NCBI GenBank assembly: GCA_951799405.1
Contig: OX637342.1
Location: 18,585,298-18,649,297, forward strand
Direction: 5' to 3'
Source of the DNA: Agapetus fuscipes
Lineage: Eukaryota > Arthropoda > Insecta > Trichoptera > Glossosomatidae
DNA length: 64,000 nucleotides
Within the stretch, counting starts at the first letter, position 1. Each line of letters opens with the position of its first letter. Shown here one piece after another: positions 1 to 9,574 of the stretch. A program made the position numbers and the translations under genes. The notes beneath the pieces were generated by a model. It was not told where the DNA came from. It did not search any database and worked only from the letters and a program-made list of their open reading frames with translations.

Positions 1-1
1 A

Positions 2-190
2 CCGTACATTGTATATCCCATTCTTTCCCAATTTCACCAATGTTTACTTTTCTCGATCTTTCTTTTCCTCTTTTCTCTTCCATATTTCCTCTGTACACAC
101 ACTTTGTAAGTCTTTCAACGTCCATTCTTTCTACATGTTCAAACCATCTCCTTACATTCTTTTCTACCTTTAATTTCACATCCTTTTCAA
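2..190 (-). pseudogene. LINE C-terminal coding remnant (LINE-B type)
   Basis: On the minus strand, with frame breaks, this reads as a motif common downstream of the reverse transcriptase in arthropod LINEs: a W.EHVERM..ERL.K.VY string followed by E.GKEWDIQ. It runs off the left edge of the window. Related decayed copies lie at 2828-3060, 24290-24480 and 49410-49735. It is a 5'-truncated, non-functional fragment. The exact clade is unknown. Confidence 0.5.
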
Positions 191-249
191 CTTGCATTTG
201 CCTTTCATCCATTCATTCCTAACTCTATCTCTAACAGAATTATTCACAA

Positions 250-360
250 CACGTTAAATCCGTAGCTGATCCATGGATCATCGTTTTTTTGTACAGAAAA
301 TTCACGTTAGGTGGCGGTTGAGCCATGGATTTGGTGTGTGTGAATAACACTGTGAGAGAT
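250..360 (+). repeat. Unclassified interspersed repeat containing tagctgatccatgga
   Basis: The block starting tagctgatccatggatc and running through a gtacagaaaattcacgtta motif to gtgtgaataacac recurs at 35520-35635 and, shortened, at 44305-44370, all in the same orientation. It has no coding signal and the family is unknown. Confidence 0.5.
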
Positions 361-414
361 TTTCCTGTAATACTCTTCAAGTATTTCATTTTAACCGTAC
401 ATAATCTTGCGAAC

Positions 415-760
415 TTTGAGTACAGGCGCTTGTACACACATAGGTACATCAAAATGACTACACACACCAATGCACGTAGTATAGAATCATCTAGCAGGCC
501 CTGGTAGTGTGCGTAAATATTCTGGTGATGGAATAGTCCAGAACAAGGGAGAAAGATCTCTCCGTTCTACTATATAAAGGGTTAAAATGGTAGGACAGAG
601 AAGCAGTTGCAATAAAGCCCTCGTCTGAATAACACATATAACCAGTGACTCTCAAGTGTGAAATAAATTGTAAATTGTAAAAAAAAAATTGTGAAAAATA
701 AATCCTTAAAAATACATTCCGTCAATTTTAGGTAAAAAAAGAATCCAGCAGAGAACGTTA
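415..760 (+). repeat. Possible solo LTR, family 2
   Basis: This stretch resembles, in reverse orientation, 31495-31850. Both contain a TATA-like box (tatataa), downstream AATAAA signals in a run (gtgaaataaattgtgaaaaataaat) and an aatccagcagaga end, the layout of an LTR with promoter and polyadenylation site. I see no clean terminal dinucleotides or target duplication, so a Penelope-type terminal repeat is possible. 46180-46380 has a similar organisation. Confidence 0.4.
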
Positions 761-764
761 CAAT

Positions 765-1340
765 ACTTTAATTTACAAAACTTGCTTTACTTTTGCCAAT
801 ACAACCCTAGCTTCAAAGAAAGGTAGCAGGAGTTACAAGGCGTATCTTAAAATACTATTTCATAATGTTTCTTTCGATCAATGTTTATTCTCTTTCAATG
901 TAATTTTTCTTCTCTGTTTATATTTTCTTTCTCTGTTTCTATTTTTTTTATATGTCTAGTCACGAATTGCACCCTCCGCGTGACCGGTCTGAAATAAAGA
1001 TTTTATTATTATTATTATTTTACCATTTCGCTGTCATTCGTATTCCATGCTTCACTCCCATACATCGATGTTGGTAACAATACAATTCTTACAGTCTATT
1101 TTTTTGTGTCTACATTCTTTCAGCCATGATTTGCAGAATTTTCAGCGCGCCTCGAGCTTGATTCGATACACAAAAAGTTATCATGAAAACATGTGCGAGA
1201 CTCCAGAGATGATGGATTTTCAAAATATTTTCTCTTGTAAGAAGCCTGAAATATCAAGAAAAACACAATCAACTTGTACTGCATGAAGTAAGAGATGAGT
1301 AGATGTATCAGAAGTTTATGAACTTGTTTTTTTTCTATTA
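765..1340. other. AT-rich interval, nothing recognised
   Basis: Contains a short (att)n run near 1003-1018. ORFs are short and lack recognisable motifs. Confidence 0.5.
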
Positions 1341-1344
1341 AAAT

Positions 1345-1869
1345 AATAATCTATAATCTAAGTTGCAATGATGTATTTACATTCAAAGCTCATATAAAAT
1401 GCATACCAACAATTTTTTTTTGTAAAATCTCTAATAATCTATAATCTAAGCTGCAAAGATATGTTAACATTTAAGGCTCATATGAAATGCAAGCCTACAG
1501 ACAGGCACATGTAGGTTTGCGCTTACACATTCTGCATGTGTGCATACAAATAAACAAAACCTCACATGAACATAAACCTTGCAGCTCCTGCCGCCGTTCC
1601 CTGAACCGGGGTAGCATTGGCAAAAATGAACCGAATTTTACAGCACAGGTGGTCAGCTTCATACTAACCTATAAGTCAAGGAGCACAAAAAATTATAAAT
1701 GATTTACAAAATGCTGAATGTATACTCACAAATTAAAATCAAAACCTCAAATGAACATAAGCCCTGCAAATTTTGCCAACCTTCCCTGGAACAGGGGTGA
1801 CAGTGGCAAAGTGAATGTTTTTTTACAGTATGGGTGGTCAGCATCATACCAACCTATGAGTCAAGGAAT
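1345..1869 (-). mobile_element. LINE-A 3'UTR fragments (three, tandem)
   Basis: Three minus-strand pieces of the commonest repeat here lie end to end: a tail fragment (about 1345-1410), a nearly complete 3'UTR (1428-1686) and a truncated one (1700-1869). Diagnostic blocks are the tail motif ataatctaagttgcaa, the hairpin segment ccctgaaacagggg, and cctataagtcaagga at the far end. On the minus strand the element ends in short TTAGAT/TATAGAT repeats, as expected of LINE-primed insertions. Confidence 0.7.
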
Positions 1870-1916
1870 AATCCCTATGTAAAAACTCGCAAAAATAAAA
1901 TTTTACGCTGCTACGA

Positions 1917-2195
1917 TCGGTTCGTAGTTCCGTGGTTAGCGTTTCGGACTCGTAAATAGATGGTCGTGGGTTCGAATCCCGGAGGAGTACAAAAAATATA
2001 TAATTTTTATTTCCGAATATGCTCTTTGCTTGGTTGAAAAATTAATATACATTTACCAAAGACCGGTCACCAACGGTCCAACCAGCCTTAAAGCAACTGG
2101 GTATTGCATGAGAATAGGCGCTTTCTATAGCGACTCTTGAGGTGTGATTCACACAAACTGGTCGAATAAATCATCCCAATATTATTTTTATCATT
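1917..2195 (+). mobile_element. SINE-2 (tRNA-derived), CR1/L2-like tail
   Basis: The tRNA-like head has an A box (cgtagttccgtggttagcg) and B box (gggttcgaatccc), a potential internal RNA polymerase III promoter. The body includes accggtcaccaacggtcc and gcttgagaataggcgc-like blocks, and the end is ttgaggtgtgattcacac then aataaatcatcccaatatt. That 3' end is shared with the CR1/L2-like LINE copy at 16100-16285. Confidence 0.75.
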
Positions 2196-2392
2196 GCATG
2201 TATATGTGTTTCTTGACTAATTAGTTGGTTTGAGGCTGACTAACCATACTATAAAAATTTGGATCACTCTTGTCAATGCTGTCAAGGTTTCAGGGATAAG
2301 CGGCAGGAGTTGCAATTTTGATGTTCATGTGACGTTTGATTTGTGTTGTATGTACACATGCAAGAAGTGTAAACGTGAACTTAAATGCACCT

Positions 2393-2641
2393 AGATTAAA
2401 ATAAAATATTATTTGTTAAAATTCACATGAGTTTTTTTTTTTTAAAAACACTACCGGTTTCGGGAGAAGCAATACCTCCCATATTTAGTTTATATTTACA
2501 CCTGAAGATGGGAGGTATTGCTTCTCCCGAAACCGGTAGTGTTTTTAAAAAATAAAAACTCATGTGAATTTTAACAAAGAATATTTTATTTTAATCTATT
2601 AAAATGAACTTTCACGAAGTAACTGCTACAAACCTAGATAA
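2393..2641. mobile_element. Penelope-like palindromic fragment with hammerhead motif
   Basis: A long inverted repeat: one arm runs from aaaattcacatgag to aatacctccc, the other from gggaggtatt to ctcatgtgaatttt, with a spacer of roughly 30 bases. The right arm carries a hammerhead-like core at 2497-2543. It is flanked by the 12-bp target duplication ttaaatgcacct. Hammerhead ribozymes in terminal repeats are an established property of Penelope-like retroelements. No Penelope reverse transcriptase is visible, so the copy is heavily truncated. Confidence 0.65.
2497..2543 (+). ncRNA. Hammerhead ribozyme-like motif (type I, Penelope style)
   Basis: Order seen: stem I strand ACAC, core CTGAAGA, stem II TGGGAGG/TTCTCCC, core GAAA, minimal stem III AC-CG-GT, position-17 A, then stem I strand GTGT. 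All conserved core positions are present, so self-cleavage of the transcript is plausible but untested. Confidence 0.65.
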
Positions 2642-2827
2642 TTAAATGCACCTACTTGTAGGTATGCATCAAATATGAACCTTGATGTCAGTATGTTTTT
2701 GTAACTTAGATTAAATATTATAGACATAAGAGGAGTGAGGGGGGATTTGAAAAAGTAAACAAAGGTTCCAGCCTCATACTAACTTGTGAGTTTACAAAAA
2801 AGTAATCACTTTATTGATTTCATAAAT

Positions 2828-3060
2828 ACGAGTATGTTAAAAGAAATAAGCTCAAAGGACGACCGAGAAAAGAAATAAGTGATCAGATTGAGTAATTGTG
2901 AAATAATGGGATGTACAAAGTGAATTTAAAAGAAGGAAATGGATGAAAAAGGGGATGGATATGAATGAACTGAAAGAGGTGTGTAAGGATAGAAATAAAT
3001 GGAGGCAGCTTTGTAGAGGCTTTAGCCACCCCTAGCGGAACGGAGACAGAGTTACAATTA
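2828..3060 (+). pseudogene. LINE-B C-terminal remnant and 3' end
   Basis: A reading KLKGRPRKEISDQIE is followed after frameshifts by remnants of MKK..DM..LKEVC.DR.KW, then gccacccctagcggaacgg and a gttacaattacagttaca tail. The same 3' end occurs reversed at 24290-24320 and 49405-49440. Broken by stops. Confidence 0.6.
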
Positions 3061-3370
3061 CAGTTACAGCCAAAATATTATCTCATATTTTTAATTGGTA
3101 AAAAATACATTGAATATTTTATGAAAGGCTCTTACACAATGTTTCTTAAAATTCTGAGAAAATCTGTGAAACTTTCAATAACACAACGATTAGCAGGAAA
3201 ATACTGTAAAACTCTTCAAAATTGCCTGGAGAATTCATTGTTTTCCCGGAAAAAGGGATTTTAAACAAAGTTAGCGAAACAAAACTTACTCCTGTACTTG
3301 GTAAGCATCTTAATTTTTTCTAAAAATCTTTCAATTAAAAAAATCAAATAATGTAATCATACTAACCATT

Positions 3371-3545
3371 CCTTGACTTATAGGTTGGTGTGAGGTTGAT
3401 CACCCATACTGTGAAAAATGGTTCACTTTGCCAATGTCACCCCTGTGTCAGGGAAGGTCGGCAAAAGTTGTAGGGCTTATGTTCATTTAAGGTTTGGATT
3501 TCATTTGGAAGTACACATTCAGCATTTGTAAGCGCGAATTACACG
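3371..3545 (+). mobile_element. LINE-A 3'UTR, truncated
   Basis: Begins ccttgacttataggttggt and continues through the hairpin block to atttgtaagcgcga, where it stops at a hammerhead-containing sequence. Confidence 0.7.
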
Positions 3546-3600
3546 GAACGAAACAGTTTGATTTTCACCGAAATATCAATTTTATTTTAATAAATACATA

Positions 3601-3633
3601 CGAACGTTTTCGAACTCTCGATCATCTTTAAGT
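3601..3633 (-). ncRNA. Degenerate hammerhead-like motif
   Basis: The minus strand reads TTAAAGATGATCGAG, a stem II hairpin, then TCGAAAACGTTCG. The second core half and minimal stem III fit the Penelope pattern, but the CTGANGA half is decayed. Confidence 0.35.
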
Positions 3634-3902
3634 AGGTACAATAAAAATTAAAAAATGTCATTTAGGTATAAAAATTGTTTGGTCTATTATCTAGATATTC
3701 GGAAGTAATTTTGTGAAAGTTCTCTAATTTAGTAAATCTACTTTCATTTAAACCTGTCGATGAGAAGAATGAGGTCCGTACATGAAATGACATAGACAAA
3801 ATTGTGTTGTCACCCGGCCGGCTGCAAGGGAAAATGCAAACAAATATTTTGTTATTTGTTGGTCAGGACGACACTCCCATAAATGACTGTCGTTAGCTCG
3901 CC

Positions 3903-4223
3903 GAGAACGCAACGCAACTAAGCTACACATACAGAGCAACTTCTTGCAGCGTTATCCCCGAAGGGTGATGCATGTGGTGAGTGGAACCTTTTTATTTTTT
4001 ACAGTTAAAGGGACCGGCCATACGCCATCCATTTTAATTGAAGTGGGAGGTTCCTAGCTCCCTAGGGGCTTGTACACATTTCTTGTGAAGGCTGAATAAA
4101 CCTTGTCGGGGTTTTTGAAATAAACACCGAAACGGGAAATCATTTCTGACACCCACGGTGGAATTTTAACCCAAACTCGGGGCATGGAATGCAAGTAATC
4201 TACCAAGTGAGCTAACGACCGGA
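3903..4223 (-). mobile_element. SINE-1 (tRNA-derived), diverged
   Basis: Minus-strand copy. Its 3' end (aacgcaactaagctacacat, gttatccccgaaggg) is at the left and its tRNA-like head (gctaacgaccgg) at the right. The body tracks the family: gtttcggtgttta, tactcagccttcac, gagctgggaa. Confidence 0.75.
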
Positions 4224-4642
4224 CAGAAAAAGGTTTAAAATTTAAAAATATTCCGACCTGATTGGGAGCAGGAGGTACTTTTATTATCTTTGAAAATGCT
4301 ACCAAGTATCGACGCTTTTGATTCATTTGTTTCTCTCCCAAACAGAAGTTTTGAGTGGAGTATAGAGAGTCAATAGTTCAACGCTACCTGGTTTTGAGTT
4401 TTAGATGGAACCTTATTTAGTTCAAAGTTTTATTTCATCCGGAAAACTTTGCGATGACGGTGCCAAAATTTATGGAAACAGGATAATTTATTAGTTCTGC
4501 AAACTTAGCACATGTGTGGCTTATCAAAATACACTTCAAACTTTTAACAAAACCTGGCTTCAAATTCATGTTCTTCTTACATTAAAAATCGTGATAATCA
4601 TGATATTCCTTGACCTGCAGGTTGGTATTGAGCTAAATAATC

Positions 4643-5368
4643 TAATGATGAAGGAAGTATGTAAGGACAGAAATAAATGACGGTTGATCTGTAATGTTGG
4701 CGGCTAGGGTTTATCAAATTGGAGTTTGTTTTCTGTTAATTTTTGATGTCCGTGCATGTTATAATTTGTTGACATTAAAAATGTAATTTCTTCTGTATGT
4801 TCCTTAACTTATAGATGGTATGTGGCTGACCACCCATGCTGTAAAAAATGGTTCACTTTCCCAATGTCACCTCTGTTTCAAGGAATGTCGGCAGGAGTTG
4901 CAGGGTGTATGTCCATTTGAGATTGGGTTTTTATGTTGTAGGACCCTGGATGAAATGAAAGAATTATGTAAAGATTGAAATAAATGGCGGTTGATCGGTA
5001 ATGTTGGCGGCCAGGACAAGAGTATTTTAAATTAAAATTGTGGATAATGTTTTATTCTTGGTGTCCATACATATTATTTGTTGATTTTACGAATGTAATT
5101 TGTTGTGTTTGTTCCTTGACTTATAGGTGGCATGCGGCTGACCTCCCATGCTGTAGAATATGGTTCACTTTGCCGATGTGACCCCTGTTCAGGGAAAGTC
5201 GGCAGAGTTGTATGTCCATTTGAGATTTGGTTTTTATGTTGTAGGTTCACATGCGGCAAGCGCGAGCGCAAACTTGTACGTGTCTGTTTGTGAGAACGCA
5301 TGTAATGTGAATACCCAATGTTACATATCTTTGCAACTTAGATTAGATTAAATTAGATTAGATATGTT
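4643..5368 (+). mobile_element. Two tandem LINE-A 3' ends
   Basis: The first copy (about 4643-4942) has the last codons of the LINE-A ORF (aaggacagaaataaatgacgg), ggcggctagggttt, and the 3'UTR up to ttatgttgtaggaccc. The second (4943-5368) starts again at tggatgaaatgaaag and runs to a ttagattagattaaatt tail. The intact segment gtgtttgttccttgac supplies the empty-site sequence for the LINE insertion at 9575-10814. Confidence 0.7.
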
Positions 5369-5450
5369 TTGGTACAGTTTCTTTAGAAGTAATTTTACAG
5401 CGCCACTTATTATTTGTTTTTCCAAGCACAAAGAAAATTATTTTGCAATC

Positions 5451-6289
5451 TGTACCCTTAGTACGAGAGGCAAAACTTGAGTAATGTAAAGTTTACAGCA
5501 ATTATTAAAGAGTGATTTCCCCCAAAATCTGCCGTTTTTGTTTGTTTGAACTTGATTTTCTTCATCACTGTAACTCTTTTGCTAAGACCATAAAGTCTCT
5601 GAATTACCATAATTACCATATCTCTGAAGACCATAAAGTCTCTGAAAAGTCTCTCTCAAATCTCTGAAATAGCGAATGAATGGGATATCCAGAGTCATAA
5701 TAAAAGGAGGACTTGTATGAAAAAGGTTATGACTCTGGATGAAATGAAAGAAGTATGCAAGGACAGGAAGAAGTGGCGGCTAATCTGCAATGCTGATTTT
5801 TAATGTTGGTTTATTGGCTTGCTACATTTTTTGCATAAGACATTTCTTTTTTTTTTTACTTTTTTTGTATAGATTTATTTTTAAGGTTTTGTTGTTTTCT
5901 TATACTTAAATGTTATTTTTTACTCGTATTCCTTGACTTATAGGTTGGTATGAGGCTGACCACCCATACTGTAAAAAATGGTTCACTTTGCCAATGTCAC
6001 CCCTGTTTCAGGGAATGTCGGCAAGAGATGCAGGGCTTATGTTCATTTGAGGTTGGATTTTATTTGTAAGTACACAATCAGCATTTGTAAGCGCGAACTA
6101 CACGTGTTTGTTTGTGGGCATACATCTGAGAGCTTTGAATGAATATATCCTTGCAACTTAGATTACAGATTATAGATTATTATAGATAAAGTGTAAGTAA
6201 CAAAAACGGCAGATTTTGGGAGAAATCACGTTTAATATTTTCCGTAAACTTTACTTTTCTCAAGTTTTGCAACTCGTACTAAGGGTACA
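5451..6289. mobile_element. Foldback/MITE family M1, split by a LINE-A insertion
   Basis: Terminal inverted repeats start tgtacccttagtacgag and end ctcgtactaagggtaca-like, with inner arms through gtaaagtttac and aaaatctgccgtttttg. Removing the LINE-A insert (about 5600-6188) leaves a roughly 250-bp foldback like the intact copy at 12565-12807. A 7-bp ataaagt flanks the insert. No coding capacity. Confidence 0.6.
5640..6188 (+). mobile_element. LINE-A 3' end with C-terminal coding remnant
   Basis: The first part, to the stop near 5803, reads ISEIANEWDIQSHNKR then MTLDEMKEVCKDRKKW, the LINE-A C-terminus. The 3'UTR follows with cttgacttataggttggta, the conserved hairpin and an aacttagattacagattatag tail. 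It is 5'-truncated and nested in foldback M1. Confidence 0.75.
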
Positions 6290-7129
6290 GATGCACAAGT
6301 TGCTAACAAGTTTACCTGAATGCATTTTTAGAGGAGGGCAGGTTTATTCTCGTTGAAAATTACATCGGAGGAAAAAGGAAAAGTTGCAACGCTGAGTGTT
6401 GTTTAGAGTGCAGACAAACCAGTGCTAAGCGAGAAAATCCGCTTACATAAAATTGTGAAGATTCGTCTTTAAATATGTTCTTAATAACGATGTAAAAATA
6501 AAACACACAGCTTTTCTTTGCAAGTTGATTTGCTTTCCTCGAGCGTTTTAATGTTCTATTTTTTGTATCCCAATTGTCTTTTTTTTAAATAAATTTCATT
6601 TTATCGTGTCGTTTTTATAAACTTGAATGCTATTTATTATTTTTTCTACTCCCATTTGGTAATTTACTAATTACAAAACGGCTAACGCAATCACAATGCC
6701 ATACATTTCTACACCCGTTGCATAATGTTACATTATGCAACCGGTAACCATGTTAAAATGAACATGTGCGCATGCGCATTGTCAGAATTGGAACCATTTT
6801 TTAATTTCAAATGTCAACCTTGTATGGGGGTATGAAGACCTGTCAATCCAAGATGGCCGCAAGCGATCAGCTGATTAGGCTTCATACAATATTAGTGATA
6901 TTCGGTAGGTAGGAATTACCGTGGTGATGAGACTTTCAGCCCTGTTCAGATGAAAATAAATAAGTATATTTTACGTGTAGAGTCAAATAAAAATTGTTAA
7001 TAGTGCTAAAATTTATCGAATTTATTTATCGGATTGCTCCAAATAAAGCTTTCCTTTTTTCAATGGAAAATAAAAGGCTTGAAAGGAAAACAATACAAAA
7101 AATTTCACCGCAAAAAATAAACAAACTCA

Positions 7130-7368
7130 AAAAGTTACTTGGTTAATAGGTGAGTATGAGGTTGATCACCTATGCTGTACAAATTTGGTTCACCTGTCAA
7201 TACAACTGCAGGGCATATGTTTATTTGAGTTTTGGGTTTGAATGTTTAAGCTTATATGCAGGATGTAAAAGCGCGACCTTATACATATGTGTCGGCTTGT
7301 GGGCATGAATTCAATATGAAACCTAAATATAATTTATTTTTACAACTTAGGTTAGATTAGATAATCGA
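7130..7368 (+). mobile_element. LINE-A 3'UTR inside repeat R
   Basis: Diverged copy with gaggttgatcacctatgctg, a shortened hairpin region and an acttaggttagattagat tail. Repeat R at 50860-51100 has a copy at the matching position, so this insertion predates the duplication of R or is part of it. Confidence 0.65.
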
Positions 7369-7492
7369 AGGGAATGATAAATCACACGTTTTGACAAAGG
7401 TAAGGTTTTAATTACTTCAAATGGACGAGTACATTATAATGACTATTATTCACTATTTTGTTAATTCTCTCATGGTCGTAGAAAAAGTATTG

Positions 7493-7612
7493 TATGCCAC
7501 TGCACGTAATTAGTCTTTGTAACACTCGTGCTTTCTATTGTGCCATTCGGCTGCGCCTCATGGCACAAACTAGCACTCGTGTTAAAAAGACTATCATTAC
7601 TTGGCAGTGGCA
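7493..7612. mobile_element. Short palindromic element M6
   Basis: Inverted repeat of about 120 bp: tatgccactgcacgtaatta with gtctttgtaacactcgtgct on the left, mirrored by tagcactcgtgttaaaaagac and ggcagtggcata on the right, around ttcggctgcgcctca. A second copy is at 50606-50731. Confidence 0.55.
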
Positions 7613-7627
7613 TAAATAACTATTTTA

Positions 7628-8225
7628 GATGTTGACTTACTATAGGTTTGCATGAGGCTGACCACTAATAGGTACTATTAAAAATGGTGAACTTTGTCAA
7701 TGTCACCCGTGTTTCAGGGAAGTTATGGACAGGTATGAGGCTGACCACTAATACTGTTAAAAATGGATAACTTTGTCAACGTCACCCCTGTTTCAGTGAA
7801 GGTTGGCAAAAGTTGCTGGGAGTATATTCATTTGAGGTTTGTATTTTAATTTGTAATTACACATTCAGCATTTGTAAGCACGAACTTATTCCTTGACTTA
7901 GAGGTTAGTATGAGGCTGACCACCCCCACTGTAAAAAACGGTTCACTTTGCCAATGTCACCCCTGTTTCAGGGAATGTCGGCAAGAGTTGCAGGGCTTAA
8001 GTTCATTTGAGGTTTGGATTTTATTTGTAAGTACACAATCAGCATTTGTAAGCGCGAACTACACGTGTTTGTTTGTGGGCATACATCTGAGAGCTTTGAA
8101 TGAATATATCCTTGCAACTTAGATTATAGATTATAGAACTTACATGTGTCTGTTTGTGGGTATGCATTTGATAAGTGTTTTGAATATGAGAGTTTATCTT
8201 TGCAACTTAGTTATTGATTATAGCG
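7628..8225 (+). mobile_element. Cluster of four partial LINE-A 3'UTRs
   Basis: Head-to-tail pieces at about 7628-7735, 7732-7890, 7889-8140 and 8140-8225. The third is nearly complete (ccttgacttagaggttagta to aacttagattatagatta). The cluster may reflect repeated insertion or local duplication. Confidence 0.65.
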
Positions 8226-8244
8226 TTTTTGAGGTTAGTTCGTC

Positions 8245-8297
8245 ATTGTAAAGAGGGCATTGATGTGATAACATCGAAAGCGCTCGAGAAAATAAAT
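8245..8297 (+). ncRNA. Degenerate hammerhead-like motif
   Basis: A gatgtgataacatc stem II is followed by GAAAGCGCTCGAG, the Penelope-type second half (GAAA, AG-CG-CT, C, GAG). The CTGATGA half is decayed to attGATG. Confidence 0.35.
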
Positions 8298-8504
8298 CAA
8301 CTCGTGAATAAAAACTTTGTTCTATTGTAACATTTTTAATAGAAAATTACTCTTTTGAATGTTTATACACAAAACCTTAAACTTTTATTTTCTTATTGAT
8401 AAACCTTAAAAAAATATCGATGTTGGAAAGTTTCATCAAAATAATATTTTATTATGTTACATACGCCAATCATGCTTTTCTTATTGAATGAATCATTTCT
8501 GACA

Positions 8505-9163
8505 GTGTTTGGATTCCATGCCGAGACCTCAGGTTCGAATTCTACCGAGGGTGCCAGAAATTATTTTCCGTTACGGTGTTTATTTCAATCAGAAATAAAA
8601 TGCTGGCAAGTTTTGCTACACCTTCACAATAAATGAGTGCCAGCTTTCTCGGGTGTTGGGAAACCCCCACTTCAACTAATATTTATAAGTATTTAAAGCA
8701 CTCAGAGGAACGGCCCCTTCTTACTTAGCCGAATTATGTAAGCTTGATGAGATTTTTGATAAGCGGTGCACTCTTCGCTCGGCGCAGAGTGATGCTATCA
8801 ACAAGCTGAAAATGCCATCTCGACGGAGCAGAACGGGCTTTGGGGATAGGGCGTTCAGTTCGGCGGGACCGTTGTGCTGGAACCGGCTGCCTTTGAAGCT
8901 GAGGACGGAAACCAGCGAGGAGCGCTTCAGGAAGGAGCTGAAGACCACCATCTTCACAAGAAGAGAGTGAGCGGTGGGCGCCCTTGGGGTGGCTGGAGCC
9001 ACTAAACGGCGCCCAAAAGAAGAATAAGTCATCCAAATATATATATTCAACTAATGTGGTTGGCGTAAGGCCGCCTCTTTAATGTGTACAAATAAATAAA
9101 TACCACTTGCCCCATGCAACTTTTCCAGGCAAGAAGTTATACTAGCTTAGTTTGCGTTTTCTT
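8505..9163 (+). mobile_element. SINE-1 split by a CR1/L2-like LINE
   Basis: The 5' part (8505-8680) carries the B box (caggttcgaattc) and gagggtgccagaaat. The 3' part resumes at 9046 with gtggttggcgtaaggccg and ends aagaagttatactagcttag. The 10-bp ttcaactaat at 8671-8680 and 9046-9055 is the target duplication. Confidence 0.75.
8698..8970 (+). pseudogene. C-terminus of a CR1/L2-like LINE ORF2
   Basis: An open reading segment of 90 codons ending in TGA at 8968-8970. It starts ALRGTAPSYLAEL, contains GFGDRAFSSAGPLCWNRLP and ends FRKELKTTIFTRRE. The RG.AP.YL, GDRAF..A.P..WN.LP and F...LKT.LF pattern is the conserved C-terminus of CR1/L2-type reverse transcriptase proteins. The element (8681-9045) has lost its reverse transcriptase and endonuclease by 5' truncation. 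Its 3' end (gcgcccttggggtgg to aataagtcatcca) resembles the SINE-2 tail. Confidence 0.8.
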
Positions 9164-9299
9164 TATTTTCAAAAATATGAATGCTTGGATTATATTTTTA
9201 TGGCGGACCAAAACCTAAAGCTTAAAAAAACTTCCAACTAGATTTTGTAAATACAAAATCTAATTGGAACACAATAAAATAATCAAAAAGTTTTCATTT

Positions 9300-9574
9300 T
9301 TTTTCCAATCCAATCTAAGTTGCAAAATATAAGTGACATTAGAGATTCACATTATTTACATTTTCACAAAACAGACATGTTTAAGTTCGCGCTTAAACAT
9401 GCCGCATGTAGTCCTACAATATAAAAACCCGAATCTCAAATGAACATACACCCTGCAACTCTTGCCGACCTTCCCTGAAACAGGGGTGTCATTGGCAAAG
9501 TGAACCATTTTCTACAGCATGGGTGGTCAGCCGAATACCAACCTATAAGTCAAGGAGCATACACAACAAATTAC
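9300..9574 (-). mobile_element. LINE-A 3'UTR, left half of an interrupted copy
   Basis: Minus strand: the tail (tccaatctaagttgcaa) is at the left, and the conserved region runs to cctataagtcaaggagca. It continues at 10815 beyond the inserted LINE. The right edge includes the duplicated target acacaacaaattac (9561-9574). Confidence 0.75.

Larger units (their letters stand above)
2212..2720 (+). mobile_element. LINE-A 3'UTR interrupted by a palindromic insertion
   Basis: LINE-A sequence runs 2212-2392, is broken by the element at 2393-2641, and resumes to a taacttagattaaatatt tail. The 12-bp duplication ttaaatgcacct at 2381-2392 and 2642-2653 marks the insertion. Confidence 0.7.
6645..7626 (+). 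repeat. 1-kb repeat R, copy 1 (inverted partner at 50592-51605)
   Basis: Collinear in reverse complement with 50592-51605. Landmarks are the palindrome ttgcataatgttacattatgcaa (given here in two parts: ttgcataatg then ttacattatgcaa), gcgcatgcgcattgtcag, a LINE-A 3'UTR at the same relative place, and a terminal small palindrome. The stretch 6833-6947 is absent from the partner and resembles the interior of MITE M2. Confidence 0.65.

Noticed and set aside
8721..9050. 109- and 100-codon minus-strand ORFs
   Set aside because: Antisense to the CR1/L2-like C-terminus, which reads correctly on the plus strand.
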